Shown one piece after another: positions 16,626 through 23,209 of a stretch of 33,335 bases of DNA. The translations under genes were made by a program, and so were the position numbers. The notes below the pieces were generated by a model that saw only the letters and a program-made list of their open reading frames with translations, made no database searches and was not told the DNA's origin. Origin of the DNA: Myxococcota bacterium (GTDB lineage Bacteria > Myxococcota_A > UBA9160 > SZUA-336); contig DATKAO010000180.1 in assembly GCA_035498015.1 (NCBI GenBank), positions 1 through 33,335 on the forward strand, in the 5' to 3' direction. Within the stretch, counting starts at the first letter, position 1. Each line of letters begins with the position of its first letter.

Positions 16626-18617
16626 GTGCGAAGTGAGCCGCCTTTGAGCTCGACCGCCCGGCCCCGGAGCTCGCTGCGCGTGACTGCGGCGTGGGGGATC
16701 TTACTCGCCGGCTGCGCCGCCGTGCTGACTCTGGTGGATACGCTCTTGATTGCGCGCACCACGGGTCTCTTCACCGGCGGCTTCCTGGTCGAGGGCGCCC
16801 GGCGCACGCCGGCCCAGATCGCCGCGTTCCTGCTGGATTCGCTCGCCCTGGACGCGACGCTGGTGCTGGGCGCATGGCTCGTCGCCCTGCCGCTCCTGCG
16901 TCGCACGCGGCTCCTGGGCCTGCAGAGACTCGCGGTGGCCGCGCTGGCGGTGCTGGTGCCGGCCTTCGGCTTCCTCTACGTGCGCTACCGCCTGTTCCTC
17001 TACCTGGGCAAGATCCTCGATCCCGGGCTGTGGCTGGCGCTGGCGGGCGGGTCGCCGCTCGAGTGGATCGCGCAGGGCGAGGCGCAGATCACGCCGGTGG
17101 CGTTGGCGATCGGCGCGGTCGCGCTGTCGGGAGCGCTGGGCGTGCGCGTGCTGCGGCCGCTCGCGTGGCGCGCCGAGCCACGCGGTGGCTGGGAGGTCCC
17201 GGCCGCGCTGACGCTCGCGGCGGGCTTCCTGTGCGCGTCGGGTCTCTCGATCGCGGTGCTCTCGAGTGAGTGCGCGCACGGCGGCACCAGCTGCGATGCG
17301 CTCGAGAGCAAGGCGTCGGGCGCTGTCCTGTTGCCGCTCTTCCAGCGCGCGACCGACTTCGACTTCGACGGCTACGGCATGTTCGCCCCGCTGGCCGACC
17401 CCGCGCCCTTCGACGCCACCAGGCACCCGTACGCGCTCGACCTGCCCGGCGACGGCATCGACCAGAACGGGCTGGCGGGCGACCACCCGGCCGACTACCG
17501 GCGTCCGCCGGACGGCTTCGTCGACCGGCCCGTCTTCCGCCGCAAGCCGAGCCTCTTGATCGTGTTTCTCGAGGGCGTGCGCGCGGACGTGGTCGGCGCG
17601 CAGCTCGCCGGCAAGCCCGTGACTCCCTTCCTCGAGAGACTCTCGGCCGAAGGCGCGCGCTCCGAGCGCTTCTACGCCAACTCGCCCTACACGGCGCGCT
17701 CGCGCGGGCAGCTCGTGGGCGGGAGACTCGCGCCCTATCCGGGCCAGTCGACGCTGGTCGACGACTTCCACGCCAACGGCTACGAGGTGGCCTGGATCTC
17801 GGGGCAGGACGAGTCCTTCGGCTCCGACGAGAGCAAGATGCTGGGCCTGGAGCGCGTCGACTCGTACTTCGACGCGCGCAGCGACGCCGCGCACTCGGTG
17901 GCGCGCTACGGCACGACCGGCAGCTTGATGCTCTCGTGGAAGCGCGTGAACGCCGAGGTCGAGTCGTATCTCGGCCGCCGCACCGGCGATCGCCCGCTGT
18001 TGCTCTACGTGAACTACGGAGACACCCACTTCCCGTACGACCACCGCGAGCTCGACGACGTGCTGGGCGTGCCGCGCCTGGGCGTGCGGCAGATCCGGCC
18101 CGACGACCCGGCCGGCGTGTACGCCACCTACGCCAACGCCACGGCGAACGTCGACCGCGCGCTCGAGCGGCTGGTGGCGCTGTGGCGCGCGCACGCCGGA
18201 CCCGACGCCGCGGTGCTCGTGACCTCGGACCACGGCGAGGCGCTGTTCGAGAGCGGCGCGCTCGGTCACGGCCTGTCGCTCGACGCGACACAGACGCGTG
18301 TACCCCTGGTGGTGGTCGGGCTGGGCGGCGACTGGCCCGAGCCGGCGGCCATCAGTGACCTGCGCGGCGAGCTCCAGCGCGCGCTCGCCAGCAACGGCGC
18401 CACGCGCCCCCGCTTCGTTCCCGAGCCCGGGCGGCGCGTGCTGCAGTACATGGCGCTGGTCGAACGGCCGCGGCTTTTGTGTCTGCGCGGCCTCGACACG
18501 GAGCTGCGCTACGACACCACCGACCCCCCGCCCCCCGAGAGCGAGGACTTCCGCCAGATGGTCTGGTGGTGGGAGAGCCTGCAGCTAGAGCGGGCGCGCG
18601 CGGCGCGCGTCGAGTAG
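16626..18617 (+). CDS. Membrane-bound sulfatase-like hydrolase/transferase (alkaline phosphatase superfamily)
   Basis: A protein of about 663 residues with four or five N-terminal transmembrane helices and a periplasmic alkaline-phosphatase-superfamily domain, the layout of LtaS- and EptA-type phospho-group transferases. LIVFLEGVRADVVG is the first metal-binding strand, with Glu316 where most members have Asp. SPYTARSRGQL places Thr356 at the nucleophile position, as in phosphoglycerol and phosphoethanolamine transferases rather than formylglycine sulfatases. LLYVNYGDTHFPYDH and VLVTSDHGEALF (D535, H536) complete the metal site. A calcium-like motif DFDFDGYG precedes the domain. The likely role is adding or removing a phospho-group on a surface glycan or lipid. 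The start is uncertain: GTG 16626 and GTG 16680 both precede the first helix. The 3' end overlaps the convergent SGNH gene by 33 nt. Confidence 0.83.
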   Translation: MRSEPPLSSTARPRSSLRVTAAWGILLAGCAAVLTLVDTLLIARTTGLFTGGFLVEGARRTPAQIAAFLLDSLALDATLVLGAWLVALPLLRRTRLLGLQRLAVAALAVLVPAFGFLYVRYRLFLYLGKILDPGLWLALAGGSPLEWIAQGEAQITPVALAIGAVALSGALGVRVLRPLAWRAEPRGGWEVPAALTLAAGFLCASGLSIAVLSSECAHGGTSCDALESKASGAVLLPLFQRATDFDFDGYGMFAPLADPAPFDATRHPYALDLPGDGIDQNGLAGDHPADYRRPPDGFVDRPVFRRKPSLLIVFLEGVRADVVGAQLAGKPVTPFLERLSAEGARSERFYANSPYTARSRGQLVGGRLAPYPGQSTLVDDFHANGYEVAWISGQDESFGSDESKMLGLERVDSYFDARSDAAHSVARYGTTGSLMLSWKRVNAEVESYLGRRTGDRPLLLYVNYGDTHFPYDHRELDDVLGVPRLGVRQIRPDDPAGVYATYANATANVDRALERLVALWRAHAGPDAAVLVTSDHGEALFESGALGHGLSLDATQTRVPLVVVGLGGDWPEPAAISDLRGELQRALASNGATRPRFVPEPGRRVLQYMALVERPRLLCLRGLDTELRYDTTDPPPPESEDFRQMVWWWESLQLERARAARVE

Positions 18618-19478
18618 CTCGCGCAGGCGCGGGCCGAGCCGCGACCAGACGCGCTGCGCCACGGCCGCGTGACCCGCGGGCGAGAGGTGTACGTCGTCGA
18701 CGAAGTCCGAAGGTCCGAGCTCGCTGCGCACGTCGATCGGGTCGGGAAACAGCGCTTCGTAGGGGCCCCAGTAGCTCGGCTTGGGCTCCTGCGTCGGACG
18801 CGACTCCACGAACACCGCCAGGAACGGCGTGGCCGGGAAGCGCGCCAAGACGCCGCGCACGGCGTCCACGTTCGCCTGCAGTGACTCGTTGGTGAGCGGC
18901 AGGCCGGGGATGCGCTGGGCGCGCAGCTTGAGCAAGAGCGTGCCCAGCCGCAGCGCGGGCGCGCGGTCGACGATGCCGACCTTGTCCATGGTGGCGAACG
19001 GCCGGCGCAGGTCGATCGCGGGGAACACGGGCAGGACCAGGTCGGCGTCGAGCGTGCCGTGCGCGTCGAGCCAGGCGACCCAGTTCTGCGGCGACCAGCC
19101 CGGCGCGGACACGTTCACGGCCTCGAGCTCGAGGCCTTCGTTGGCGGCCAGTGCTTCGACGCGGCGGCAGAAGAGCTCGTACTCGTGCACGCGCCCGCCG
19201 CCGTAGGTGACCGAGTCACCGGCGAAGATCACGCGCAGGAGGCCGGGCGGCTTGGGGTTGCGCAGCTCGGGGCCGCGCAGCCCGAGCGAGTTGATCGCGA
19301 TCACGTCGCCCCAGGTCGAGATGCGCTGCGACGGCCGCATGAGATAGCCGAAGCGCGGATCGGCCTGGTAGGTCATGACCTCGCCGAAGCCGAAGATGCG
19401 CAGCGCCGCCTCGGCCGACCCGAGCACGAGAAACAGACTCGCCGCCGCCAGTCCCAGCCGCGCGGCGAGCCGGCTCAC
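18585..19478 (-). CDS. Membrane-anchored SGNH/GDSL hydrolase-like protein with altered block III
   Basis: A 297-residue protein with an N-terminal signal or anchor helix (about residues 8-26) and a periplasmic SGNH domain. The pre-domain INSLGLRGPEL is typical of the exopolysaccharide-associated branch. Block I is intact (FAGDSVTYGGG, Ser89), block II reads SAPGWSPQNW, and block V is FVDDVHLSPAGH with a good D-x-x-H. Block III reads FPAID where GxND is expected, so the oxyanion-hole Asn is Ile155. A lipase-like or O-acetyl-ester role is possible but may be impaired. GTG 19478 overlaps the thioesterase stop (GTGA), so translation is probably coupled. It is the third gene of the rmlA operon and overlaps the convergent sulfatase-like gene by 33 nt. 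Confidence 0.82.
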   Translation of the reverse strand: MSRLAARLGLAAASLFLVLGSAEAALRIFGFGEVMTYQADPRFGYLMRPSQRISTWGDVIAINSLGLRGPELRNPKPPGLLRVIFAGDSVTYGGGRVHEYELFCRRVEALAANEGLELEAVNVSAPGWSPQNWVAWLDAHGTLDADLVLPVFPAIDLRRPFATMDKVGIVDRAPALRLGTLLLKLRAQRIPGLPLTNESLQANVDAVRGVLARFPATPFLAVFVESRPTQEPKPSYWGPYEALFPDPIDVRSELGPSDFVDDVHLSPAGHAAVAQRVWSRLGPRLRELLDARRARPL

Positions 19479-19885
19479 GGCTCTTGCGCGAAGCGCGCGC
19501 GCAGCGCCTCGGGAATGCGCGCCGGCTTGAGCGTCTTCGCGTCGACGTAGGCCCAGATCGACACCGCCTCGACCAGGAGCGCACCGTCGCAGGCGCGCGT
19601 GAAACGCGAGCGCCGATCGCTCTTCGCGCCGGTCATGGCGTGGACCCAGGTCTCCTCGACGATCTCCTCGCCGGGCAGGGCGGGGCGGCGGTAGTCGAGC
19701 TCGTGCCGGCGCACGATCCACAGCGCGCCCTGGCCGCGCAGCGCGTCGAGACCCGAGCCGTGCAGCGACGCGTGCGCCACCGCGAGCTCCGCCACGAAGT
19801 GCACCCAGCGCACGTTGTTCACGTGACCCAGCTCGTCGACGTCGTCGGGGCGAATCACGCGCGTGCGGCGGAAGATCTCGGTCAT
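19475..19885 (-). CDS. Hotdog-fold acyl-CoA thioesterase (4HBT family)
   Basis: A 136-residue single-hotdog protein likely to hydrolyse an acyl-CoA or acyl-ACP thioester. The signature DDVDELGHVNNVRWVHFVAE matches the D-x-x-GHVNN-x-x-Y/W-x-x-x-x-E helix of 4-hydroxybenzoyl-CoA and YbgC-like thioesterases, with the catalytic Asp at DELGH. Strands follow in HELDYRRPALPGEEIV and TRACDGALLVEAVSIWAYVD. It starts at ATG 19885, 11 nt after the rmlA stop, and its own stop overlaps the SGNH start. The operon context, a sugar-nucleotide enzyme on one side and a periplasmic ester-type protein on the other, suggests a job beyond general fatty acid turnover, but that is inference. Confidence 0.9.
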   Translation of the reverse strand: MTEIFRRTRVIRPDDVDELGHVNNVRWVHFVAELAVAHASLHGSGLDALRGQGALWIVRRHELDYRRPALPGEEIVEETWVHAMTGAKSDRRSRFTRACDGALLVEAVSIWAYVDAKTLKPARIPEALRARFAQEP

Positions 19886-19896
19886 GCCGGGTTCGC

Positions 19897-20760
19897 TCAG
19901 GGCTCTTGCAACAGCGCCGCGCAGTAGTCGCGGTAGGGCGACGCCGGCATGGCGCGCAGCGTGCGCTCGAGGCCGGCGGCGTCGAGGAAGCCGCGCCGGA
20001 AGGCGACCTCCTCGAGACAGGCGATCTTGAGCCCCTGGCGCTGCTCGATCGTGGCGATGAAGTTCGCGGCCTCGAGCAGGCTCTCGTGCGTGCCCGTGTC
20101 GAGCCAGGCGATGCCGCGCCCCAGCCGCACCGCGCGCAGCTCGCCGCTCTCGAGATAGCCGCGGTTCAGGTCGGTGATCTCGAGCTCGCCCCGCGGCGAC
20201 GGGCGCAGTGACTTCGTGCGCTCGACCACGCTCTCGTCGTACAGGTAGATCCCGGGCACCGCCAGGTTCGAGCGCGGCTGCTTGGGCTTCTCGACCAGTG
20301 ACACGACCTTGCCGGCCTCGTCGAACTCGACCACGCCGTAGCGCTGCGGGTCGCGCACCGGATAGCCGAAGATCACCGCGCCGGAGCGGAACTCGCGCAC
20401 GATCTCGTCCAGGCGCATGCGGCCGTAGAACAGGTTGTCACCCAGGATCAGCGCCACGCGACTGCCGGCGATGAAGCGCTCGCCCACCAGAAACGCCTGC
20501 GCGATGCCCTTGGGCTCGGGCTGCACGGCGTAGGAGATCGAGATACCCCAGGCCGAGCCGTCGCCGAGCAGAGACTGGAAGCGCGGCACGTCTTGGGGGG
20601 TCGAGATCAACAGGATCTCGCGGATGTCCGCCAGCATGAGCGTCGCCAGCGGGTAGAAGATCATCGGCTTGTCGTAGACCGGCTGCAGCTGCTTGCTCGC
20701 GACTTGCGTGATCGGATGCAGCCGCGTGCCCGCGCCGCCGGCGAGAACGATTCCCTTCAT
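19897..20760 (-). CDS. rmlA: Glucose-1-phosphate thymidylyltransferase
   Basis: Condenses glucose-1-phosphate with dTTP to dTDP-glucose, the entry to dTDP-L-rhamnose and other deoxysugars. At 287 residues it has the usual size. IVLAGGAGTRLHPIT is the nucleotide-binding loop, KQLQPVYDKPMIFYPL follows, and LILGDNLFYG carries the metal-binding Asp. EKPKQPRSNLAVPGIYLYD and RGIAWLDTGTHESLLEA are strong RmlA signatures. ATG 20760 is preferred over an upstream start at 20811, with GAGGAG (plus-strand 20765-20770) just before it. TACCCT on the minus strand (plus-strand 20782-20787) is a candidate -10. The rmlB, rmlC and rmlD genes are absent from the window, so the pathway must continue elsewhere. 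Confidence 0.96.
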   Translation of the reverse strand: MKGIVLAGGAGTRLHPITQVASKQLQPVYDKPMIFYPLATLMLADIREILLISTPQDVPRFQSLLGDGSAWGISISYAVQPEPKGIAQAFLVGERFIAGSRVALILGDNLFYGRMRLDEIVREFRSGAVIFGYPVRDPQRYGVVEFDEAGKVVSLVEKPKQPRSNLAVPGIYLYDESVVERTKSLRPSPRGELEITDLNRGYLESGELRAVRLGRGIAWLDTGTHESLLEAANFIATIEQRQGLKIACLEEVAFRRGFLDAAGLERTLRAMPASPYRDYCAALLQEP

Positions 20761-20813
20761 GGGTCTCCTCGAGGTGCGCGTAGGGTACCAGAGCGGCCCC
20801 TCCGCTCCCATGA

Positions 20814-20819
20814 TAGGTT
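20814..20819 (+). promoter_or_regulatory. Extended -10-like TGATAGGTT placed for a leaderless mRNA
   Basis: TAGGTT preceded by TGA (20811-20813, an extended TGn element) ends 6 nt before GTG 20826. The 6 nt between are all G or C, with no ribosome site. The 65-bp region also holds the rmlA promoter in the other direction. Confidence 0.45.
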
Positions 20820-20825
20820 GCGCGC

Positions 20826-21809
20826 GTGAATCGGCGTGTCTGGCTGCTCGTCGTCGCGGCGTCGCTCCTGTGCGGACTCTTCACGACTTATGAGCACGTG
20901 ATCGCCTGCAGCATGGCCTATTTCGCCCCGGGCGCCGAGCAGCAGCGCCTGTACCTGGCCATGCTCGACGGCAGCGCGGGCAGCCCGCTGCAGTACCGCG
21001 TGCTGCCCGCGGGGCTCGAGTGGCTGTTCGTGCGCGCGAGCGGCGCGGCGGGCCTGCCGAATCACTTCGCGGTGGCGGTGATCGCGCTGCGCGCGCTGGG
21101 AGACACCACGGCCTTCGTGCTGGCGTGGGCCTACTTCCGCAAGCTCGGTCTCTCGCTGCCGAACGCGTTCATCGGCATCAGTCTCCTGGCCTGGGGCATG
21201 AGTTACAGTCATCACAACACCGACCTGCGCTTCGACTCGTATCTCGACCTGGTGTTCTATCTCGGCGCGGCGCTGTGTCTGCTCCACGGCCGCGCCCCGT
21301 GGGTCCTGCCGCTCATGCTGCTCGCGGCGCTGAACCGCGAGACCAGCGGGCTGATCCCGTTCCTGGTGCTGGCGCATGCCGGGGCCGGCGGGCCGATCCC
21401 GCGCCGCGCGTTCGCCCTGGCCGCGGGCGCGCTCGCGATCTGGCTCGCGGTGTTCGCGGGGCTGCGCTGGGCGTTCCCGCCCCAGCGGCTGATCGTGCCC
21501 GAAGGCGTGACGGGGCTCGGCTGGCCCATGCTCGCCTACAACGCGGGCCGGCTGCTCACCCCGATCCAGCTGTTCGCGGTGCTGGGCTTCGTGCCGCTGC
21601 TCGCGCTCGCCGGCTGGCGCCACTGGCCGCCCGTGCTGCGCGCGTTCGCCTGGGCGCTCGTGCCCGCGTGGCTCGTGATCCACGCCTTCGCGGCGGTGGT
21701 CGCGGAGGCGCGGCTCTTCCTGGTGCCGCAGGCGCTCGTGTTCGTGCCGGGCGCGCTGTTCCTGGCGCAGGCTAGCGGCGGCGCAGCTTGTCGATCTCGT
21801 CCGGAGTGA
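20826..21809 (+). CDS. Polytopic membrane protein, possibly GT-C-like
   Basis: A 327-residue integral membrane protein with about eight hydrophobic helices and an N-terminal signal anchor (RRVWLLVVAASLLCGLF). I cannot assign a function with confidence. DLRFDSYLDLVFYLG and LLAALNRETSGLIPFLVLAH resemble loops of bacterial GT-C-like membrane proteins with an LNRET motif, but no clear acidic catalytic pair follows the first helix. The start is GTG 20826, with an extended -10 ending 6 nt upstream. The last 12 or so codons (after LFLAQA) run into the 3' end of the convergent CoA transferase gene, a 38-nt overlap. The hydrophilic tail [11 protein letters not shown] may be a recent extension after loss of an earlier stop. 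The divergent neighbour is rmlA. Confidence 0.8.
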   Translation: MNRRVWLLVVAASLLCGLFTTYEHVIACSMAYFAPGAEQQRLYLAMLDGSAGSPLQYRVLPAGLEWLFVRASGAAGLPNHFAVAVIALRALGDTTAFVLAWAYFRKLGLSLPNAFIGISLLAWGMSYSHHNTDLRFDSYLDLVFYLGAALCLLHGRAPWVLPLMLLAALNRETSGLIPFLVLAHAGAGGPIPRRAFALAAGALAIWLAVFAGLRWAFPPQRLIVPEGVTGLGWPMLAYNAGRLLTPIQLFAVLGFVPLLALAGWRHWPPVLRAFAWALVPAWLVIHAFAAVVAEARLFLVPQALVFVPGALFLAQASGGAACRSRPE

Positions 21810-22971
21810 GTCCCGCGCGCCGCAGCACGGCCTCGGTGTCTGCGCCGAGCTCGGGCGCGGGCCGGCTCGCGGGCATGGCGTGGGCCGACATCTTGAACGG
21901 CGGACCCACGCTCTTGAACTTGCCGAGCTTGGGGTGGTCGACGCTCGAGAAGTAGCCCATCGCGGCCACCTGCGGGTCGTCGATCAGCTCGTGCATGCGC
22001 CGCACCGGCGACCAGATCAGCGGGTGACGCCGCAGCTCGGTCTCCCACTCGGCCAGGGTGCGCGTCGCGAACGCGGCGTCGAGCCGTTCGACCAGCGCGC
22101 GCGAGTTCCGGTAGCGCGCGACCGGGTCGGCGAAGCGCGGGTCCTCGACGAGTGACTCGAGCTCGATCGCCGCGCACAGCTTGGGCCAGTAACGCTGTGA
22201 GTCGACCATGACCAGCATGAGCCAGCGGTCGTCGGCCGTGCGGTAGGAGTTCCACATCGGGTTGCGCGGCGCGGCGCGGTCGTGCATGGGCGGGCTCTGG
22301 CCCGTGGCCAACACGTTCGCGAAGTCGTTGCCGGCGATGTAGAGGCCGATCTGCAGCAGCGACACCTCGATCGCCTGGCCCTCGCCCGTCCGGTCGCGCA
22401 CGCGCAGCGCCGCCAGGATGCCGGCCACGAGTGACACGCCCGCGGCATGGTCGCCGACGCCCGGGCGCAGGAACGCGGGAATGGCCTCGGGCGCGCGGAA
22501 CATGTCCATCATGCCGGTGCGCGCCCAGTAGGCCGTGTAGTCGAACGCCGGCGCGTCGGCCTCCTCGCCGCGCACGCCGTAGCCGTTCAGCGTGGCGTGG
22601 ATGAGCTTCGGGAACTTCGCGCGCAGGGACTCGGCGTCGAGCCGGTACTTGCGCTGCCGCCCGGGCAAGAGGTTCGTGAGCACCACGTCGGCGCCGGCGA
22701 TCACCCGCTCGAGCGCGGCCAGCGCCTCGGGCTTCTGCAGGTCGAGCGCGAGCGAGCGCTTTCCGCGGTTGTCCATCTCGAAGGGCGGCGCGCCGTCGAA
22801 GTCGGTCTTGTAGCCGCCCATGTGGGGCTTGGTGTGGCGGTAGAGCTCGCCCTCGGGCACCTCGACCTTCACGACCTCGGCGCCCAGGTCCGCGAGCAGG
22901 GCCCCACCCGACGGCGCGGCGACGAAGCTGGCGACCTCGATGACCCGGATCCCCTCGAGCGGCGCAACCAT
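21772..22971 (-). CDS. CaiB/BaiF-family (class III) CoA transferase
   Basis: A 399-residue enzyme that moves CoA between acyl groups through an aspartyl-CoA thioester. The N-terminus [20 protein letters not shown] and [16 protein letters not shown] are classic. The catalytic Asp is D174 in [16 protein letters not shown], followed by [14 protein letters not shown] and [20 protein letters not shown] 22971 is supported by GGAGGA (plus-strand 22981-22986) about 10 nt upstream; an in-frame ATG at 22995 lies upstream of that ribosome site. The donor and acceptor acids are unknown, but the four acyl-CoA dehydrogenases in the window make a catabolic role plausible. Divergent from rpmG with 39 bp between starts and overlapping -10 candidates. 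Confidence 0.93.
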   Translation of the reverse strand: MVAPLEGIRVIEVASFVAAPSGGALLADLGAEVVKVEVPEGELYRHTKPHMGGYKTDFDGAPPFEMDNRGKRSLALDLQKPEALAALERVIAGADVVLTNLLPGRQRKYRLDAESLRAKFPKLIHATLNGYGVRGEEADAPAFDYTAYWARTGMMDMFRAPEAIPAFLRPGVGDHAAGVSLVAGILAALRVRDRTGEGQAIEVSLLQIGLYIAGNDFANVLATGQSPPMHDRAAPRNPMWNSYRTADDRWLMLVMVDSQRYWPKLCAAIELESLVEDPRFADPVARYRNSRALVERLDAAFATRTLAEWETELRRHPLIWSPVRRMHELIDDPQVAAMGYFSSVDHPKLGKFKSVGPPFKMSAHAMPASRPAPELGADTEAVLRRAGLTPDEIDKLRRR

Positions 22972-22995
22972 GAAAAGCGGTCCTCCGGGACGCAT

Positions 22996-23003
22996 GCTAT
23001 AAC
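22996..23003. promoter_or_regulatory. Overlapping divergent -10 elements for rpmG and the CoA transferase gene
   Basis: On the plus strand TGC (22995-22997) followed by TATAAC (22998-23003) forms an extended -10 that ends 7 nt before the rpmG ATG. On the minus strand the same bases read TATAGC (plus-strand 22996-23001), suitably placed for the CoA transferase leader carrying GGAGGA. Only one polymerase could occupy the site at a time. Confidence 0.5.
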
Positions 23004-23010
23004 GCCGCGC

Positions 23011-23181
23011 ATGGCGAAGAAGGGCGCGCGCGAAAAGATCAAGCTCGAGTCGACGGCGGGGACCGGTTTCTTCTACACGACCCGGAAGAACAAGCAGAAC
23101 ACCCCCGACAAGCTCGAGGTGAAGAAGTACGACCCCGTCGTGCGCAAGCACGTCGTGTTCAAAGAGGCCAAGCTCAAGTAG
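23011..23181 (+). CDS. rpmG: 50S ribosomal protein L33
   Basis: A 56-residue ribosomal protein of the large subunit. The sequence follows E. coli L33 along its whole length ([43 protein letters not shown]). It is the zinc-free form: the two C-x-x-C pairs of zinc-binding L33 are absent. The frame is open far upstream, but only ATG 23011 gives the conserved MAKK start. No Shine-Dalgarno sequence lies before it. An extended -10 (TGC-TATAAC) ends 7 nt upstream, so the transcript is probably leaderless. It is not accompanied by secE, nusG, tRNA-Trp or rpmB, its usual neighbours in many bacteria. An acyl-CoA dehydrogenase gene follows 28 nt downstream with its own -10-like box. Confidence 0.96.
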   Translation: MAKKGAREKIKLESTAGTGFFYTTRKNKQNTPDKLEVKKYDPVVRKHVVFKEAKLK

Positions 23182-23196
23182 GCACGGCCCTGGGGC

Positions 23197-23202
23197 TAGA
23201 AT
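23197..23202 (+). promoter_or_regulatory. -10-like TAGAAT placed for a leaderless acyl-CoA dehydrogenase mRNA
   Basis: TAGAAT (5 of 6 to TATAAT) lies in the 28-bp gap after rpmG and ends 7 nt before ATG 23210. The 7 nt between are C/G only, without a ribosome site. Confidence 0.5.
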
Positions 23203-23209
23203 CGCCCCG

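Noticed and set aside
22447-23181. A 244-residue protein ending in L33
   Set aside because: The first part is antisense to the CoA transferase gene. Only the last 56 codons, from ATG 23011, are L33.
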